This document shows positions 24,794 to 33,295 of a stretch of DNA of 64,000 nucleotides, piece by piece. Both the position numbers and the translations under genes were made by a program. The DNA is taken from NCBI RefSeq assembly GCF_024498075.1, contig NZ_JANHOF010000008.1:124001-188000 (forward strand), in the 5' to 3' direction. Each line of letters starts with the position of its first letter. Positions within the stretch are counted from its first letter, which is position 1. This DNA comes from Paenibacillus mendelii (lineage in GTDB: Bacteria > Bacillota > Bacilli > Paenibacillales > Paenibacillaceae). The notes beneath the pieces were generated by a model, which was not told where the DNA came from, made no database searches, and was given only the letters and a program-made list of their open reading frames with translations.

Positions 24794-27409
24794 TTACTCT
24801 ACTTGCTCATTGGTGCTTGGCACCGACATTCGAAGCAGAACCGTTACAGCCTCCGCTCTTGTTGCTAGGCCGTCAGGATTGAATGTATTCGTCCCCGCAC
24901 CTTCCATAAGGCCTAGCCTCTCTATTGCTGCTACTGCGCCCTTTGCCCATGACGGGATATTCTTGTCATCGGCGAAGCTGGTTGCGGCGTTCCATTCGAT
25001 CGACAGCTTAAGTGCGTTTGCGATCATCGCGGCCATCTCTGTACGTGTAATTTGTGCATCCGGACGGAAAGTGCCGTCCTCATAGCCTTTAATAATGCCT
25101 GCCTCTACCGCTTGCGCAACCGCCTTCTGCGCCCAGGAGTCGATCTTCGCCGTATCTGTGAAAGCCAGCGCCGCTCCTACTTCTTGCGGCTTCAAGGTAT
25201 TGATTAGCATAACGGCGAACTCCGCACGTGTCACGGTATGGTTGGGCTTAAATGTACCGTCCGTATATCCGGTGACGAATCCTTCATTAATCGCCTGCTT
25301 GATGACGGCCTCCGCCCAGTGTCCGGAGATATCGCTTATGTTTATCACTGGACGTACAGGCGCGGTTACCTCTTCATCCACGGCCAATACCGTATACTTC
25401 GTAAAGTGATTCACATCCACAGCAATACGGTTACCTTTTGCCTGTCCGCCGATTTCCACCCATACCTTGTTCTCTTCGTCATAATAGAATACAGACGCCT
25501 TCTGGCCTTCCTTTAAGCTTGCAGGATCGAAAGCAAAGGTCAAGATTACCGTGCGGCTGAAGTTCTCCGAGAAGTTTTTCAGAATCTCATAGACCGGGCT
25601 CGCCAGAACTTCTTTATGGCGTAGAAGATTCTGAGTTTCCAGCACTTTTTCGATTGTTATTTTCAGCTCTTTGTCTGCTGCACCTGCCGGAATCGAGACG
25701 GTTACCCCATCGCCTAAACTAACCTCGCCCTGTTTACCTGCAGCAAGCGTTAGTTGCCCATCCGTCGAGACGACTTTGTCATCACTCGGCCCTGCTGAAC
25801 CACCAACGATTGGTATGGATGAGCCGCCGCCTCCACCGCCATTATTAACGGGCGGAGCTGCTGCATTCACCGTCACCGTATAGGTTACCTTCGTTATTCC
25901 ATTCTGAGCTGTAACGATGACCTTCTTGCCTGTTGCCAAAGCAGCAGCTACAGTAACTCCATCTGCATCGTATATTTGGAACGTTGCATTCGCTGCCGGT
26001 GTGATGGCAGCCTTAAACGCCGCTAATGTGGTTCCATAGGGGATATTCCCAATGGTTTCATTCGGTGTTCCGCCTGTGCTTACTGTTCCTATAGTAGAGG
26101 TCAGCGTTGCATCCTCTATTACTGCTAAATCGCCCGTTGTTGCAGTGTGGCCTGATGCTGTGTGCGTAATGGTGACGGGTAATCCATCATGTCCGAGGGT
26201 TGTCAACGTTGCACCATTGGCCGGGCTGGTGGTATAACCCGCGGCTGTTCCAGTGGTGAATCCTGCCGTTGTAACGGAGCCGTCATTATTCGTTTCCGTC
26301 ACTACCATGCCGTCCAGCGCTAATATGCCGTCTGCCGTTTCGGTATAGCTCATCTTTGTTGGCTGTGTTGTGACGGCTATGCTGTCTACAGCTAACGCCC
26401 CCGTTGCCGGGTATGTTACCGTGAAGGTTACGGTGTTTCCTTCGCCCGGAGCCGATGTCACTGTACTTCCTACTGAAGCTGAATGCGGTACCACCGGAAT
26501 GAATGCCGCTTCTTGGAATTCCTTCGCATTCTTTGAAGTTAGTTCAACTGTTGCCGTGTAGGCTTGTCCCGCCTTGAATTTGCCGTCCGCTGTCAAGGCT
26601 TCATTCCAGGTTACATTCGATACGGTGTAACCGATATGCGCTGAGCCTGCTTCGACCGCTGCTGTATGCTCCGGGGTTTGGCCTAGTACTGGCGCAGCAA
26701 TGGATACGGCAGCTTCTCCGATCCGATGTACATTATTAGGGTTACTCCATATTAATTTAGATCCCGAGTACAAAGAAATAGGCTGTGTCGTGATGTCACT
26801 GAGATTGGATTTAATTAGAAATGTAGCTAAGCCATTGACTGTATAAGTGGAGAACCCGCCCTTCGCCGTATCCGATCGCACATGGGTTCCACCACTGCTA
26901 TCCTGCGAGTCTGTGTTGTAGAACGTTAAGCTGGAATCCGTAGAGTAGGCAAATACTTCCGTACGGTCATTCACCAGTTCGCCATCCGTACCATACACAG
27001 CAAATGTCATTCTTACATAATCCGGATGCACGCTGTCGATCACTGGCTGATTTTGAATCACATGATCTGCGGCATACGTGGGCTTTCCTGCTGAAATTCC
27101 ACTTACACTTACCGAATCAAACCCATAGCTGTATGTTGGAACCCAACTCACATCGCCGTCGCTCACATAGCCGCCTACGATAGTTTTCGTTATGTCCGTT
27201 GCGGCTTCTACGGAGTTAACTCCGAGCGCGTCCGGCACCTGGTAGGTCGTTCCATCGGCATATCTTACAAATAATTGCTCGGACCCGCTTAACTGATCAC
27301 TTGGAAAAGAAAATAGGATATGGTCCGTATTTTTTACACATCCGCTCAACAAAATCAAAATCAAAGCGGAAAGAACAAGTAAACTGCGTGTTGATAATCG
27401 TCGTTTCAT
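24794..27409 (-). CDS. SLH-domain lipoprotein with Ig-like/cadherin-like modules
   Basis: An 871-residue protein. The N-terminus is a lipoprotein signal with lipobox LLSGC (Cys24). The middle has strand-rich modules, a glycine-rich linker (GGGGGG at about 25.83 kb), a conserved 110-residue module from VVSTDGQLTLAAG to KYTVLAV, and three SLH domains (24.84-25.35 kb: DISGHWAEAVIKQA, VTRAEFAVML, ITRTEMAAMI, ATRAEAVTVL). The last 270 residues closely match the C-terminus of the giant protein at 58664. A protein with both a lipid anchor and SLH domains would bridge membrane and wall polymer. AGGAG precedes ATG 27409. Confidence 0.88.
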   Translation of the reverse strand: MKRRLSTRSLLVLSALILILLSGCVKNTDHILFSFPSDQLSGSEQLFVRYADGTTYQVPDALGVNSVEAATDITKTIVGGYVSDGDVSWVPTYSYGFDSVSVSGISAGKPTYAADHVIQNQPVIDSVHPDYVRMTFAVYGTDGELVNDRTEVFAYSTDSSLTFYNTDSQDSSGGTHVRSDTAKGGFSTYTVNGLATFLIKSNLSDITTQPISLYSGSKLIWSNPNNVHRIGEAAVSIAAPVLGQTPEHTAAVEAGSAHIGYTVSNVTWNEALTADGKFKAGQAYTATVELTSKNAKEFQEAAFIPVVPHSASVGSTVTSAPGEGNTVTFTVTYPATGALAVDSIAVTTQPTKMSYTETADGILALDGMVVTETNNDGSVTTAGFTTGTAAGYTTSPANGATLTTLGHDGLPVTITHTASGHTATTGDLAVIEDATLTSTIGTVSTGGTPNETIGNIPYGTTLAAFKAAITPAANATFQIYDADGVTVAAALATGKKVIVTAQNGITKVTYTVTVNAAAPPVNNGGGGGGSSIPIVGGSAGPSDDKVVSTDGQLTLAAGKQGEVSLGDGVTVSIPAGAADKELKITIEKVLETQNLLRHKEVLASPVYEILKNFSENFSRTVILTFAFDPASLKEGQKASVFYYDEENKVWVEIGGQAKGNRIAVDVNHFTKYTVLAVDEEVTAPVRPVINISDISGHWAEAVIKQAINEGFVTGYTDGTFKPNHTVTRAEFAVMLINTLKPQEVGAALAFTDTAKIDSWAQKAVAQAVEAGIIKGYEDGTFRPDAQITRTEMAAMIANALKLSIEWNAATSFADDKNIPSWAKGAVAAIERLGLMEGAGTNTFNPDGLATRAEAVTVLLRMSVPSTNEQVE

Positions 27410-27735
27410 GTACGTTTATCACTCCTAAAGTATTATTTTTTAAGAAGCATGTAAGCTAAAAACAAGTATATCCCATCCCAATGACGGCAAAATGACAAAC
27501 TTCGACATCTGGAAGGGATCGTTTGATCCAGCTTAATACTGTGATATTGGGTTCCATCAATAGAGAAGCGCATATAATTCACCCCTCATACTCTCGTCAT
27601 TAGCTGAAAAGTCACGGCCTGCTATCTACAGGGCGGCAATATCAATTATAGAAGTACTATACGTTGACCCGTGCATTATGGGGTGATAACGTCAATGGTA
27701 ATAATAGGGAGATATGAGAGGGGAGAAAGGTGATT
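27410..27735. other. Divergent intergenic region
   Basis: About 325 bp between the minus-strand lipoprotein gene and the plus-strand APH-type gene. It is AT-rich and must hold both promoters. A TTGACC (27664-27669) 17 bp before TAACGT (27687-27692) is a possible but weak plus-strand promoter. No gene is seen. Confidence 0.4.
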
Positions 27736-28656
27736 ATGGAAGAACAAACTATTCACATTAGAAATAAAGTTGAGGATTTATTACATGCAAAAGTTGAAAA
27801 TATTATTAAATTCAATAACGTTCCTAATAATTCAGTCTATAAAGTTTCAATAGAAAACAAGCCCTACATTTTTAAAATCTATAAGCAGAAAACGTGGCCC
27901 GAAGACGGCAAGCTCATGTTTGTAAATCGTACATTGATGAAACATCATATTAACTGTGCACGGATGATTGCCTTCGACAGAAGCGATGCCCATTTTCCAA
28001 CTGGGTTTCTGCTCGAGGAATGTCTGCCCGGTGAAACCGCGGATCGTATTGTGTTCGATTAAAAATCGGGGATGGAGTTTTACACGAAATTTGCAAGACT
28101 GTTATCGAATATACATCGGATACCTATAGAAAACTACGGCTATATTGGCAGTGGCATAGCAGATTACGAATCTTTTATTGATTGCATTCATGATAAATAT
28201 GATGAAATAACGAATGGCTTGATAAAAAAGAAGTTATTTAATGAAGTCAGCTTACTGGAAATAAAGAAAACGGTTATCGACAGACTCCGTTTATGCGAAA
28301 GCCTCCCCTCTGTATTGTGCCATGGTGATCTATCAACCAAAAATGTAATGATCGATGAACATGGTGATCTGACGTTAATCGATTGGGATGATGCGATGGC
28401 GTATAATTGGATAGCAGATCTATCCAGAATGACCTACTGGATGAAATTGAAATACAACGAGTATGAGTATGAATTATACAGAGATACCTTTATTGAGCAT
28501 TACTCAACCGTACATTCAAAAGGGGATTTCCACGCTTTAGAAAACACCTTTCATGTATGGATCGGTCTCGATCATTTGAATTTCTATGCCCATACTCCCC
28601 AATATGAAGACGCTTGGGCATACTTCAACGAAACAGTAGACAAGCTTCATAGATAA
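27736..28656 (+). pseudogene. APH/choline-kinase-family phosphotransferase split by an in-frame stop
   Basis: The gene starts at ATG 27736 with GGGAGAAAGG just upstream and reads as a kinase-fold phosphotransferase of about 305 residues. A TAA at 28060-28062 interrupts it; the same frame continues at once (KSGMEFYTKFARLL) to a stop at 28656. The N-terminal half has the nucleotide-binding lobe (VYKVSIENKPYIFKIYK, LLEECLPGETADRI). The C-terminal half has the catalytic loop CHGDLSTKNVMI and the metal-binding LIDWDDA. A second start at ATG 28072 has only a weak site, and neither half would be active alone. One nonsense base change from a sense codon such as GAA or CAA explains it. The base composition is more AT-rich than neighbours, hinting at acquired origin. 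Confidence 0.85.
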
Positions 28657-28770
28657 TGCAATCGTTAGCTTTCCCCAACCTTCTCCAGCCTTTCTGTATG
28701 CACATATAAAAAAGAAGCCATCCCGCCGGTCGTATTAGGACCTTCTGGGACAACCTCTTTGCTAGCGCGT

Positions 28771-29640
28771 TTAATTAGACTTAATTTCGTTTACGATTTG
28801 ACGGAGAGCCTCATCGAGCGGCGTAGCCGGACGACCTAGCAGCTTCTGAAAATCATTGCTCTCGACTTCCAATGCGCCATCTCGAATCGCGCTCTGAATC
28901 CCAACCAGGATCGGAACGACCGGTTCAGGTACGCCTGCGCTGCTCATGATGCTGGCATAAGCGGTGTCATCTACTTGTTGAACGGGAACTTCCCGGCCCA
29001 AGACACCGGCAAGGGTCGCAGCCAATTCTTCTTGTGTCGTAAGTTTGCCGGACAGCTCATAAACGGAATTCTCGTGGCCTTCACCAACCAGTACCGCAGC
29101 AGCTGCCTGTGCATAATCGCGACGGGTCGCCCAGCCTACTTTGCCGGATCCCGCCGACGTCAGCCAAGGCGCTCCTCCAAGGACCGCTTGAATGCTGCTG
29201 ATCTCGTTCTCCAAGTACCAGTTGTTGCGCAGGAAGGAATAAGGAATCCCCGTGTTTTTAATGACTTCCTCCGTGGCACGATGCACCGGCGCAAGGAAAA
29301 TCGGGTTCTCGCTTGCATTTCCTAGGCTAGTATAGGCAATGAAACCGACATTAGCGCGCTGAGCTGCCGTTACGGCAGCGGCATGCTGGCGAATCCGCGT
29401 TTCGTTGTCGCCGTCCGTGGATACGATCAAGAGGCGGTCGATACCCGCGAACGCTTGATCTAGCGTATCCGGTTGGTCAAAATCCCCATGCCGTACGTCC
29501 ACGCCGCGGACACGAAGGCTTTCCGCTTTCTCCGGATTGCGAACGCTGACCGCCAGATCCTTTGCCGGCACGGTTTCCAATAACGTCTCAATTACAATCG
29601 AACCCAACTTCCCTGCTGCGCCTGTCACCAATATTTTCAT
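28771..29640 (-). CDS. NmrA/QorB-like NAD(P)H-binding quinone reductase
   Basis: A 289-residue atypical short-chain dehydrogenase. The Rossmann motif GAAGKLGSIVIETLL is at the N-terminus, with SVRNPEKAESLRVRGVDVRHGDFD and YTSLGNAS downstream, the pattern of YtfG/QorB quinone oxidoreductases that reduce quinones with NADPH. Length fits the family. Its promoter holds a 23-bp operator (29682-29704) matching the one in front of the Rrf2 gene upstream, so it is probably induced by electrophile or redox stress through that regulator. Confidence 0.9.
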   Translation of the reverse strand: MKILVTGAAGKLGSIVIETLLETVPAKDLAVSVRNPEKAESLRVRGVDVRHGDFDQPDTLDQAFAGIDRLLIVSTDGDNETRIRQHAAAVTAAQRANVGFIAYTSLGNASENPIFLAPVHRATEEVIKNTGIPYSFLRNNWYLENEISSIQAVLGGAPWLTSAGSGKVGWATRRDYAQAAAAVLVGEGHENSVYELSGKLTTQEELAATLAGVLGREVPVQQVDDTAYASIMSSAGVPEPVVPILVGIQSAIRDGALEVESNDFQKLLGRPATPLDEALRQIVNEIKSN

Positions 29641-29681
29641 CGTAATTCCTCCCTATTTATCACATCTAATCGTATCCTGTC

Positions 29682-29704
29682 GTTATAACGACTTCGGTTA
29701 CAAC
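29682..29704 (-). promoter_or_regulatory. Operator for the Rrf2 regulator in the reductase promoter
   Basis: On the minus strand the site reads GTTGTAAC, seven bases, GTTATAAC. This is the same 8-7-8 architecture as the site in front of the Rrf2 gene. It lies 42 bp upstream of the reductase ATG. Binding is inferred. Confidence 0.65.
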
Positions 29705-29715
29705 GACAATTATAA

Positions 29716-29735
29716 AAAAAGCTCTAAGAGCTTTT
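29716..29735 (-). terminator. Short intrinsic terminator after the Rrf2 gene
   Basis: AAAAGCTC and GAGCTTTT pair around a 3-nt loop and run on the minus strand into seven T. It begins one base after the Rrf2 stop at 29737 and separates the regulator from the reductase promoter. Confidence 0.75.
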
Positions 29736-29736
29736 A

Positions 29737-30153
29737 TTACACAAACTGAGTTGCCAGCTGACTTATGTTCACTTGAGCCAACCTTTGCTCCATTGCAGAT
29801 TGGGCTTCCTGCATTTCAAAGCGAAGAGCTGCTTCAATGTTCCGGCCAACCGGGCACTGGGGATTAGGTTCATCGTGAAAATTAAACAGTTGACCATCCT
29901 CGATGACTTCCACGGCGCGGTAAACGTCCAGAAGCGTGATCTGATCCAGATTCTTCAGCAAGGAAGCGCCGCCCACTCCGGGACGAATGTCCACGAGCCC
30001 CGCCTTCTTGAGCATCCCCATAATTCTGCGGATGATAACCGGATTTGTATTCACACTGCCCGCAATGAAATCGCCGGTACAATCTTTGGAGCTAATGGCG
30101 ATCAGAGATAGGATGTGGACAGCAATGGAAAATCGGCTACTAATCTGTTTCAC
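29737..30153 (-). CDS. Rrf2-family transcriptional regulator (YwnA-like)
   Basis: A 138-residue winged-helix repressor. The N-terminal helices RFSIAVHILSLIAI and the recognition region VNTNPVIIRRIMGMLKKAGLV match Rrf2 proteins, and the wing region is GVGGASLLKNLDQITLLDVYRAVE. It has one Cys in DCTGDF and one in PQCPVG but not the three-Cys cluster of Fe-S Rrf2 members, so it resembles YwnA-type members, which may use a single Cys as a thiol switch. It starts at GTG 30153. The operator 30168-30190 sits 15 bp upstream, so it probably represses itself and the reductase gene. Confidence 0.88.
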   Translation of the reverse strand: MKQISSRFSIAVHILSLIAISSKDCTGDFIAGSVNTNPVIIRRIMGMLKKAGLVDIRPGVGGASLLKNLDQITLLDVYRAVEVIEDGQLFNFHDEPNPQCPVGRNIEAALRFEMQEAQSAMEQRLAQVNISQLATQFV

Positions 30154-30167
30154 TAAGCATCACCACC

Positions 30168-30190
30168 GTTGTAATCATTGTAGTTACAAC
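30168..30190 (-). promoter_or_regulatory. Operator in the Rrf2 gene promoter
   Basis: GTTGTAAT, seven bases, GTTACAAC form an imperfect palindrome 15 bp before the GTG start. It matches the site at 29682-29704 in arm length, spacing and 14 of 16 arm bases when that site is read on the minus strand. Autoregulation is inferred. Confidence 0.65.
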
Positions 30191-30303
30191 CTGACAGAAT
30201 GTCAATCTCTAGCCCGGTGAAAAGTTAATCTGATACATGACCATGCGTCCACCCGCACAACCTTGGTGTACGGCTTCCCCGACGGCCCTCTTCCACGATC
30301 AAG

Positions 30304-30335
30304 ATACCCCTACGCCGTTGCAGCGATAGGGGTAT
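30304..30335 (-). terminator. Hairpin downstream of the multicopper oxidase operon
   Basis: ATACCCCTA (30304-30312) pairs with TAGGGGTAT (30327-30335) around a 14-nt loop, 20 bp beyond the stop of the small membrane protein gene. The T-run is short on either strand, so efficiency is doubtful. Confidence 0.5.
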
Positions 30336-30355
30336 TTGTGTAAGCGCAGGCACGT

Positions 30356-30592
30356 TCACTTCCCAGATCGTCTACGGCGCTGAACCAGCAGCAATGCGAT
30401 AATCGCTCCTGCAGCAGGCATCAGGGTTGACAGGATTCCAATAAACACGATGGGAACGCTGTCGAACATTCGCAAACCGAAGCGCACGATCAGCTCAAAC
30501 AGGACGAACCCACCAATTAATCCACCTATTAATGCAAGTATGGTTATACCGGCGTTCTTCAAGTTAATCCTTTCCTCCTTATTTAGCTCCAT
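30356..30592 (-). CDS. Small two-helix membrane protein
   Basis: A 78-residue protein with two membrane helices (about 14-37 and 45-69) and a basic tail QRRRRSGK. Its ATG overlaps the stop of the multicopper oxidase gene in a TAATG junction, and TAAGGAGGAAAGG lies just downstream on the minus strand, so it is translated with that operon. It resembles small uncharacterised Bacillota membrane proteins; I cannot name the family with confidence. A helper for the oxidase or for copper handling at the membrane is possible. Confidence 0.7.
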   Translation of the reverse strand: MELNKEERINLKNAGITILALIGGLIGGFVLFELIVRFGLRMFDSVPIVFIGILSTLMPAAGAIIALLLVQRRRRSGK

Positions 30593-32040
30593 TAATCCGG
30601 AATATTTCCCGACTTGGTTCCGACGCGGTAAGGTGTCTTAACGCCCTCATAGTTGACCATCATCGTCATACCGGCGGCGGCATGCCCCAAGTTATGGCAA
30701 TGCTCCATCCATAATCCCGGGTTATTCGCCTGAAACGCGATTTCATATACATCGCCTTTAAATAATAGAATGCTGTCGGCATAGATCGGACTGCCCGTTA
30801 ATGGCTTGCCGTTTTTCGTCAATACCTTAAACAAATGGCCATGCAGATGCATCGGATGCTCGGATCCCAACTGATGCTCGAATCGCACTTTAATCCATTC
30901 TCCTTCTTTCACCATGATGGGCGGAATGTGATGGCCGCTTTTGCCGTTAATGTTTACCGGCCCAAGCACCAAATCGTACGTGCGGTCAAATTTCATATCG
31001 GGTGAGATCCCGTCAGCCTTTGGGGCGCCATAATCGGTAAAGTCAAACACGGGTGCATCGTTGTCCAGCTTCTTCGGCGCCTGGCCTTCGCCCAACGTGA
31101 TTTTCCAGCCGGATACTTTCTTACTGTATACTTGTACCTGACCCTGATTCGGCATCGTAAACAGAACATCGTATCGCTGGCCTCCGCCAATCGGTATCCA
31201 TTCGCCGCGAAGTTTATCAGGCTCGTTCAGGTCTTGCCCGTCGATGGAAATGACCTGAAAATCGGTACCGGCGATACCCATCCACTGTACTAAATTGTAG
31301 GCGTTGATAAGCCGCAGACGAATCGTTTCACCCGGCTTGGCATCCAATTGAAGCCCACCGGAGAGACCGTTGGTCAATACATCCTTATCATTAAGCTTCT
31401 GGAGCGTTACTGCATAATCGCGATCGTAATGGAAGGTTTCTTCTTTCGGCTCAACAATTAACCGTCCGATGAGACCTTTTTCCGCTTGCTCGGAGCTTTG
31501 TTGATGAGAATGATACCAATACGTACCCGGATGTCTGGCAATGAATTCGTACGTAAACCGTTCGCCAGGCCATACGGCATCTTGTGTAACGCCGGGTACG
31601 CCATCCTGGGAGCAGGGCAAGACAACGCCATGCCAATGAATGGTGACTCCCTTTTCAATGTCCTTGTTGAGCAAGTTTACGACGACACGGTCCCCTTCGC
31701 GCACGCGCAACTCCGGACCAGGTGTAGTACCGTTGAAGGTCCACGCTTTACGTTCTTTGCCGTTATTCAATTCTAAAGACGCTGCAGCTGCTGTCAGGTC
31801 GAACGTTCGGACTGGACCGGTTGATGCCGGTTCAGTCAAATCCGCGCAGGACACGGCATTTGCATCCGCGGCAGACTGGCTGCCATGTTCCAGGTGCGAA
31901 TGTTCTTCCGTCGATCCCATATCGATTTCTTCCGGAACTTTGACGCTAATGGATCCGCAGGCTGAAATCGCCAGCATGCAAGCGAGCAGGATGATGAGCC
32001 ATGAACAGGTCCTCTTAAAGCGATTTCTCCAAGCCTTCAT
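30592..32040 (-). CDS. Multicopper oxidase lipoprotein (CueO/CotA-like)
   Basis: A 482-residue three-domain cupredoxin oxidase, exported and lipid-anchored (lipobox ISAC, Cys28). All copper sites are visible: IHWHG, WYHSHQQ, HPMHLHGH and EHCHNLGHAAAGM, the last giving the type 1 copper Cys-His pair with a Met axial ligand, usual for low-potential bacterial enzymes. A His-rich stretch EEHSHLEHG follows the anchor. ATG 32040 overlaps the stop of the upstream gene in ATGA, which fixes the start; an in-frame start at 32073 lacks a site. Likely roles are Cu(I) or Mn(II) oxidation and metal tolerance outside the membrane. Confidence 0.93.
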   Translation of the reverse strand: MKAWRNRFKRTCSWLIILLACMLAISACGSISVKVPEEIDMGSTEEHSHLEHGSQSAADANAVSCADLTEPASTGPVRTFDLTAAAASLELNNGKERKAWTFNGTTPGPELRVREGDRVVVNLLNKDIEKGVTIHWHGVVLPCSQDGVPGVTQDAVWPGERFTYEFIARHPGTYWYHSHQQSSEQAEKGLIGRLIVEPKEETFHYDRDYAVTLQKLNDKDVLTNGLSGGLQLDAKPGETIRLRLINAYNLVQWMGIAGTDFQVISIDGQDLNEPDKLRGEWIPIGGGQRYDVLFTMPNQGQVQVYSKKVSGWKITLGEGQAPKKLDNDAPVFDFTDYGAPKADGISPDMKFDRTYDLVLGPVNINGKSGHHIPPIMVKEGEWIKVRFEHQLGSEHPMHLHGHLFKVLTKNGKPLTGSPIYADSILLFKGDVYEIAFQANNPGLWMEHCHNLGHAAAGMTMMVNYEGVKTPYRVGTKSGNIPD

Positions 32041-32447
32041 CGGGATTCCCCTTTTCCAACCGCTGCGGTCCATCGAGCCGTCTGCCTCGCCACAGACAGG
32101 GAAAGCCAGAACAATACCAGAGCTAATACAGGGTGCAGCGCTCCTGCGATTTGGACATGAGAGGTAAAATATTGGGCAAAAATAAGAACGAATAGCGCAG
32201 CCGTCTGCCAGCGCACCTTATTCGGAAGCCGGCCGATAAAGGCGAATAGAAGCATCAGGATCGGCACGAATTCGAACAAGTGAACGAAGGCGGCATGATC
32301 ACTCCATCGGCCCGGATCGTCAAAAATCGCCGCACCTGCAAGAAATGTCTGGATAACAATACAACCGACGAACAGCCAAGCGAGACATACAAACACGAAA
32401 CTTATCCATCGACTGCGCCCGTAAGCGCCAGCAGCAGCATCCTTCAA
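32037..32447 (-). CDS. Four-helix membrane protein (DUF6220-like)
   Basis: A 136-residue integral membrane protein with four predicted helices (about 13-38, 50-70, 76-96, 100-120). Conserved-looking parts are WSDHAAFVHLFEFVPILMLL and ALHPVLALVLFWLSLSVAR, the pattern I associate with DUF6220; this family call is from memory. TTG 32447 has GGAGG nine bases upstream. It is first in the oxidase operon and coupled to the oxidase by ATGA. The two in-membrane His residues could bind heme or copper; function unknown. Confidence 0.7.
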   Translation of the reverse strand: MKDAAAGAYGRSRWISFVFVCLAWLFVGCIVIQTFLAGAAIFDDPGRWSDHAAFVHLFEFVPILMLLFAFIGRLPNKVRWQTAALFVLIFAQYFTSHVQIAGALHPVLALVLFWLSLSVARQTARWTAAVGKGESR

Positions 32448-32608
32448 AATGATTAACCTCCATCCTTGTTAATACCTTATGGGGTTATATTAGCAATCTC
32501 ATGTTGTGAACCTGTGAAGATCTGTTGCGATTGTCGTGAATTTAAGCCGCGCCCTCATAGAATCTGTATAATTAAGAAGAATGTTGGATTGGAGGAAGGA
32601 GAATCGAA

Positions 32609-33295
32609 TTGTCGCATACTTTACTTCTCGTAGACGACGAAGAGAAAGTTCTGGACTTTATGGTGCCTTTTTTACGCCAGGAAGGCTATGAGATTGTTAC
32701 CGCCCGAACGGGCAAAGAAGCTCTAAGCGTGGTACGGGAGAGGAAACCCTCGCTTGTCGTACTGGACTGGATGCTGCCGGAGATGAGCGGTTTGGACGTT
32801 TGCCGGGAGCTTCGCAAGACGAACCACTTGGGCATCATTATGGTGACGGCGCGAGCCGAAGAAACGGATAAAATTATCGGCCTTGAAGTGGGGGCCGACG
32901 ATTATTTGGTTAAGCCTTTCTCGCTGCGGGAGCTTGTTGCCCGAATACGTTCCGTGCTTCGCAGGATAGAGGGCAATGAGATCGCCATGCAGACGATCGA
33001 GCGAGGAGAGCTGTCCATCTCGGAATCGCAATGCCGCGTATGGAAAAGTGGACAAGAAATTCCGTTGACGCCTACGGAGTTCAAAATGCTGCTTTCCCTA
33101 GCCGCCAAACCGGGTATCGTTTACAGCCGTCTGCAGCTCCTGCATGCCGCTCTTGAAGACGATATATTGAACGACGAGCGAACCGTCGACGCCCATATTA
33201 GCAAAATTCGGAGAAAAATCGAAACCGACCCGTCCAACCCGATATTTATTCAGACGGTTTATGGATTCGGCTATCGCTTCGGGGACCGAACATGA
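32609..33295 (+). CDS. OmpR-family response regulator
   Basis: A 228-residue regulator with a receiver (LLLVDDEEKV, phosphoacceptor in LVVLDWMLPEMSG, YLVKPFS) and a winged helix (LTPTEFKMLLSLA, RTVDAHISKIRRKI, IQTVYGFGYRF). It begins at TTG 32609 with GGAGGAAGGAG upstream. A TATAAT at 32567-32572 may be its -10 box. It is divergent from the multicopper oxidase operon and coupled to the kinase gene by an ATGA overlap, so control of the oxidase genes is the likely job. Confidence 0.93.
   Translation: MSHTLLLVDDEEKVLDFMVPFLRQEGYEIVTARTGKEALSVVRERKPSLVVLDWMLPEMSGLDVCRELRKTNHLGIIMVTARAEETDKIIGLEVGADDYLVKPFSLRELVARIRSVLRRIEGNEIAMQTIERGELSISESQCRVWKSGQEIPLTPTEFKMLLSLAAKPGIVYSRLQLLHAALEDDILNDERTVDAHISKIRRKIETDPSNPIFIQTVYGFGYRFGDRT

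Noticed and set aside
32541..32572. Complete sigma-A promoter for the OmpR-type regulator
   Set aside because: TATAAT is present, but no -35 box sits at 16-18 bp, so only the -10 candidate is mentioned.
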